A stretch of 6,010 bases of DNA. Source: Desulfuromusa sp. (GTDB lineage: Bacteria; Desulfobacterota; Desulfuromonadia; Desulfuromonadales; Geopsychrobacteraceae). Positions 4,202 to 6,010 of this stretch are shown here, in pieces. The position numbers and the translations under genes were made by a program. The notes beneath the pieces were generated by a model. That model made no database searches. It was not told the origin of the DNA and saw only the letters and a program-made list of their open reading frames with translations. Numbering within the stretch: the stretch's first letter is position 1; every line of letters starts with the position of its first letter. The DNA is taken from contig JAGLDI010000154.1 in assembly GCA_023145655.1 (NCBI GenBank), positions 1 to 6,010 of the forward strand, written 5' to 3'.

Positions 4202-6010
4202 ATGCTTGATTATCTTTCTCCAGACAGTATCGACCAACTTCGTTATGCCATCAAAGAGGCCGGTGGCAATGAGGTTTTTATCCTCGGTCAGGCCGATGCC
4301 GAACGACGGATTGTTCAGGTTGAAGTTCTGGCACGTGGTTCAGAAAGCGCTGTCCCTGCTATTCTACAGACCTGCAGTTATGGTGATGTGGTTCTCCATA
4401 ACCACCCTTCCGGGAAACTGCAACCCTCCGCTGCAGATATTGAAATAGCATCCCAATTTGGCTCTTTGGGGGTAGGTTTCTATATTGTCAACAACCAGGT
4501 CGATGATCTGTATCGTGTCGTTGAAGCTTTTGCCGAAAAAGATGTAGAAAAACTTAAACCAGAGCAGATAGCCAAGTTACTGGGGCCGGATGGGGTAATT
4601 GCCGGAAAACTTCCCGATTATGAGGATCGTTCTGAACAACTGCACATGGCATTTGTGGTTGCTGATGCATTTAACCAGGGACAAGTAGCGGTTGTTGAAG
4701 CGGGAACCGGAACCGGAAAAAGCCTGGCTTATCTGGTTCCTGCTCTCCTTTGGGCTCGTGCCAATCAGGAACGAGTGGTCATATCAACCCGGACGATCAA
4801 TTTGCAGGAACAGTTGATCCGTAAAGACCTCCCTTTCCTCCAACGGGCAACCGAAATTGAATTTTATGCGGTTCTGGTTAAAGGGCGCAGTAATTATTTC
4901 TGTCGCCGCCGAGGTGAAATCGCAGGTCGGGAATTGGGGCTGTTTGACCAGCAGCAGGTTGAAGAGCTGGAACAAATCATTCAATGGGCCGAAACTACCG
5001 GGGATGGGTCAAAGGAGGATCTGGCTTTTATTCCCAGCTATCAGGCCTGGGAGGAAGTGTGTTGCGAGGCGGACCAATGTGCTCGGGTGCGCTGTCAGCA
5101 TTATCGGCAATGTTTTTTCCATAAAGCACGTCGGCAAGCAGCTCGAGCCGATATTTTAGTAGTGAATCATTCCCTGCTCCTTGCCGATCTAGCTCTCCGT
5201 CAGGAGACCGATAATTATTCCGCAACCGCAGTTTTGCCCCCATTTGAACGGGTGATTCTGGATGAGGCACACCATCTTGAAGATGTTGCCACCAGTTATT
5301 TTTCTTCACAACTGACCCGCTTTACTTTTTCACGTATTTTGAATCGGTTACGCCATCCACGTAAATTGAATCAGGGATTGCTCCCCCGCTTTCTTGATCA
5401 ATTGTCACAGGAACTTCCCGATTCTCTTGATGAATTATATCGAACCCTGCATGGTGAGATTGAATCCCTGCTGATCAAACGACAGCTGCTGCTTGATCTT
5501 GCCCTGGATGAAATGCAGAGCATTGCTGAAGAGTTACCCGAATTTCTGGGTAAGGAAATCAATCCCAAGTTTGAGTTGAAGCACCGTATTCTTCCTGAAT
5601 TTATGGAAGTTCCAGTCTGGAAAAAAATTGTTCAACGGGTTGAGCGGTTACGCGTTGGCTCTCTTGAGTTGGCACAGGGGCTGAGTGGATTGTTACGGGG
5701 GACGGAGGTTTTACCGGACGTTGTCGCTGATAAAGTGAATCCGACCCTGGTTGATTTGCGCGGCATTGCTGGTCGACTGGAAGGGCTTGCTGCTGATCTG
5801 GCCTCTTTTCAAGCCGTGGCAAAAAACAGTTGTGTCTGGATTGAAATCCGTGAAGGGCGGATTGGCCGACAGAAAGGGTTGATCGCCAGCCTCTGTCAGG
5901 CCCCCCTTGAAGTGGCCGAAAGTCTCAATCAGGCTCTCTATCAACGTTTCCGCAGTTTGATTATGACCAGTGCTACGTTGACAGTCGCGGGAGCTTTCGG
6001 CTATTTTCAT
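4202..6010 (+). CDS. dinG: JAB/JAMM domain fused to DinG-type iron-sulfur DNA helicase, 3' partial
   Basis: This is a two-part protein, open from ATG 4202 to the window edge (603 residues visible). Residues 1 to ~110 form a JAB/MPN-type domain. Candidate catalytic Glu24 (NEVFILG) is followed by HNHPSG at 66-71 and PSAAD at 75-79, giving the H-x-H...S-x-x-D zinc motif in RadC-like spacing. Helicase motifs follow: Q-motif-like YEDRSEQ at 140-146, Walker A AGTGTGKS at 167-174, motif Ia ISTRTINLQEQ at 194-204, DEAH at 354-357 and SAT at 590-592. Cluster cysteines C234, C293, C298 and C304 lie between Walker A and DEAH; the last three have the same spacing as E. coli DinG. Residues ~370-580 correspond to the Arch-like insert. 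Helicase motifs IV-VI lie beyond the edge. DinG enzymes unwind DNA 5'-3', including R-loops and G-quadruplexes. The start has no Shine-Dalgarno, but it opens directly into the JAB domain and nothing upstream in frame offers ATG or GTG. It is transcribed away from the exporter pair. Confidence 0.9.
   Translation, partial: MLDYLSPDSIDQLRYAIKEAGGNEVFILGQADAERRIVQVEVLARGSESAVPAILQTCSYGDVVLHNHPSGKLQPSAADIEIASQFGSLGVGFYIVNNQVDDLYRVVEAFAEKDVEKLKPEQIAKLLGPDGVIAGKLPDYEDRSEQLHMAFVVADAFNQGQVAVVEAGTGTGKSLAYLVPALLWARANQERVVISTRTINLQEQLIRKDLPFLQRATEIEFYAVLVKGRSNYFCRRRGEIAGRELGLFDQQQVEELEQIIQWAETTGDGSKEDLAFIPSYQAWEEVCCEADQCARVRCQHYRQCFFHKARRQAARADILVVNHSLLLADLALRQETDNYSATAVLPPFERVILDEAHHLEDVATSYFSSQLTRFTFSRILNRLRHPRKLNQGLLPRFLDQLSQELPDSLDELYRTLHGEIESLLIKRQLLLDLALDEMQSIAEELPEFLGKEINPKFELKHRILPEFMEVPVWKKIVQRVERLRVGSLELAQGLSGLLRGTEVLPDVVADKVNPTLVDLRGIAGRLEGLAADLASFQAVAKNSCVWIEIREGRIGRQKGLIASLCQAPLEVAESLNQALYQRFRSLIMTSATLTVAGAFGYFH

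Noticed and set aside
4206..4448. Small plus-strand frame of 80 codons
   Set aside because: It lies in a different frame inside the JAB domain of the helicase gene, which has recognisable motifs; the small frame has no recognisable content.
4784..5309. Minus-strand frames at 4784-4984 and 5028-5309 and the plus-strand frame at 4857-5159
   Set aside because: All are shadows of the DinG iron-sulfur domain, where the frame starting at 4202 gives a continuous motif-bearing protein.
1..6010. Mobile element, CRISPR array, tRNA or phage-defence island
   Set aside because: No transposase, integrase, regularly spaced repeats or tRNA-like fold was seen, and the genes are of ordinary chromosomal type with similar codon use throughout.

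Overview
The base composition looks moderate (roughly half GC by eye), genes are tightly packed, and all six genes read as ordinary chromosomal bacterial genes. The JAB-DinG helicase fusion at the right end and the WtpABC-type tungstate transporter at the left are a combination I associate from memory with anaerobic Deltaproteobacteria of the Desulfuromonas/Geobacter/Pelobacter kind. That placement is an inference; no rRNA or other taxonomic marker is present. There are no tRNA or rRNA genes, insertion sequences or CRISPR arrays.

Left block, plus strand (1-2741): a three-gene ABC importer operon. It holds the periplasmic binding protein (5' end cut by the window edge), a six-helix permease, and an ATPase with a C-terminal TOBE-like regulatory domain. 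The gap between the first two genes is 9 bases and the last two overlap by 4 bases (ATGA), so they are probably translationally coupled. The binding protein resembles WtpA more than classical ModA, so the likely cargo is tungstate (possibly also molybdate), which would feed pterin-cofactor enzymes.

Middle block, minus strand (3914-2770): a two-gene unit, convergent with the transporter. A LysE/RhtB-type small-molecule exporter comes first, followed by a PaaI-like hotdog thioesterase with an N-terminal CxxC motif. The 28-base convergent gap shows no clear terminator.

Right block, plus strand (4202 to the window end): a large protein that runs off the edge. Its first ~110 residues form a JAB/JAMM (RadC/MPN-like) metalloprotease-type domain with an intact metal motif. 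This is followed by a DinG/XPD-type iron-sulfur superfamily 2 helicase whose Q motif, Walker A, four cluster cysteines, DEAH box and SAT motif are all visible before the window ends. Because this frame has no stop inside the window, it is easy to miss. The 287-base divergent region before it (3915-4201) holds no gene but has two near-identical dyad elements (ACCCTG-N5/6-CAGGAT) and a -10-like TATACT very close to the helicase start codon.

The best candidate for something unusual is the JAB-helicase fusion and its upstream region. The rest is recognisable accessory metabolism and transport.
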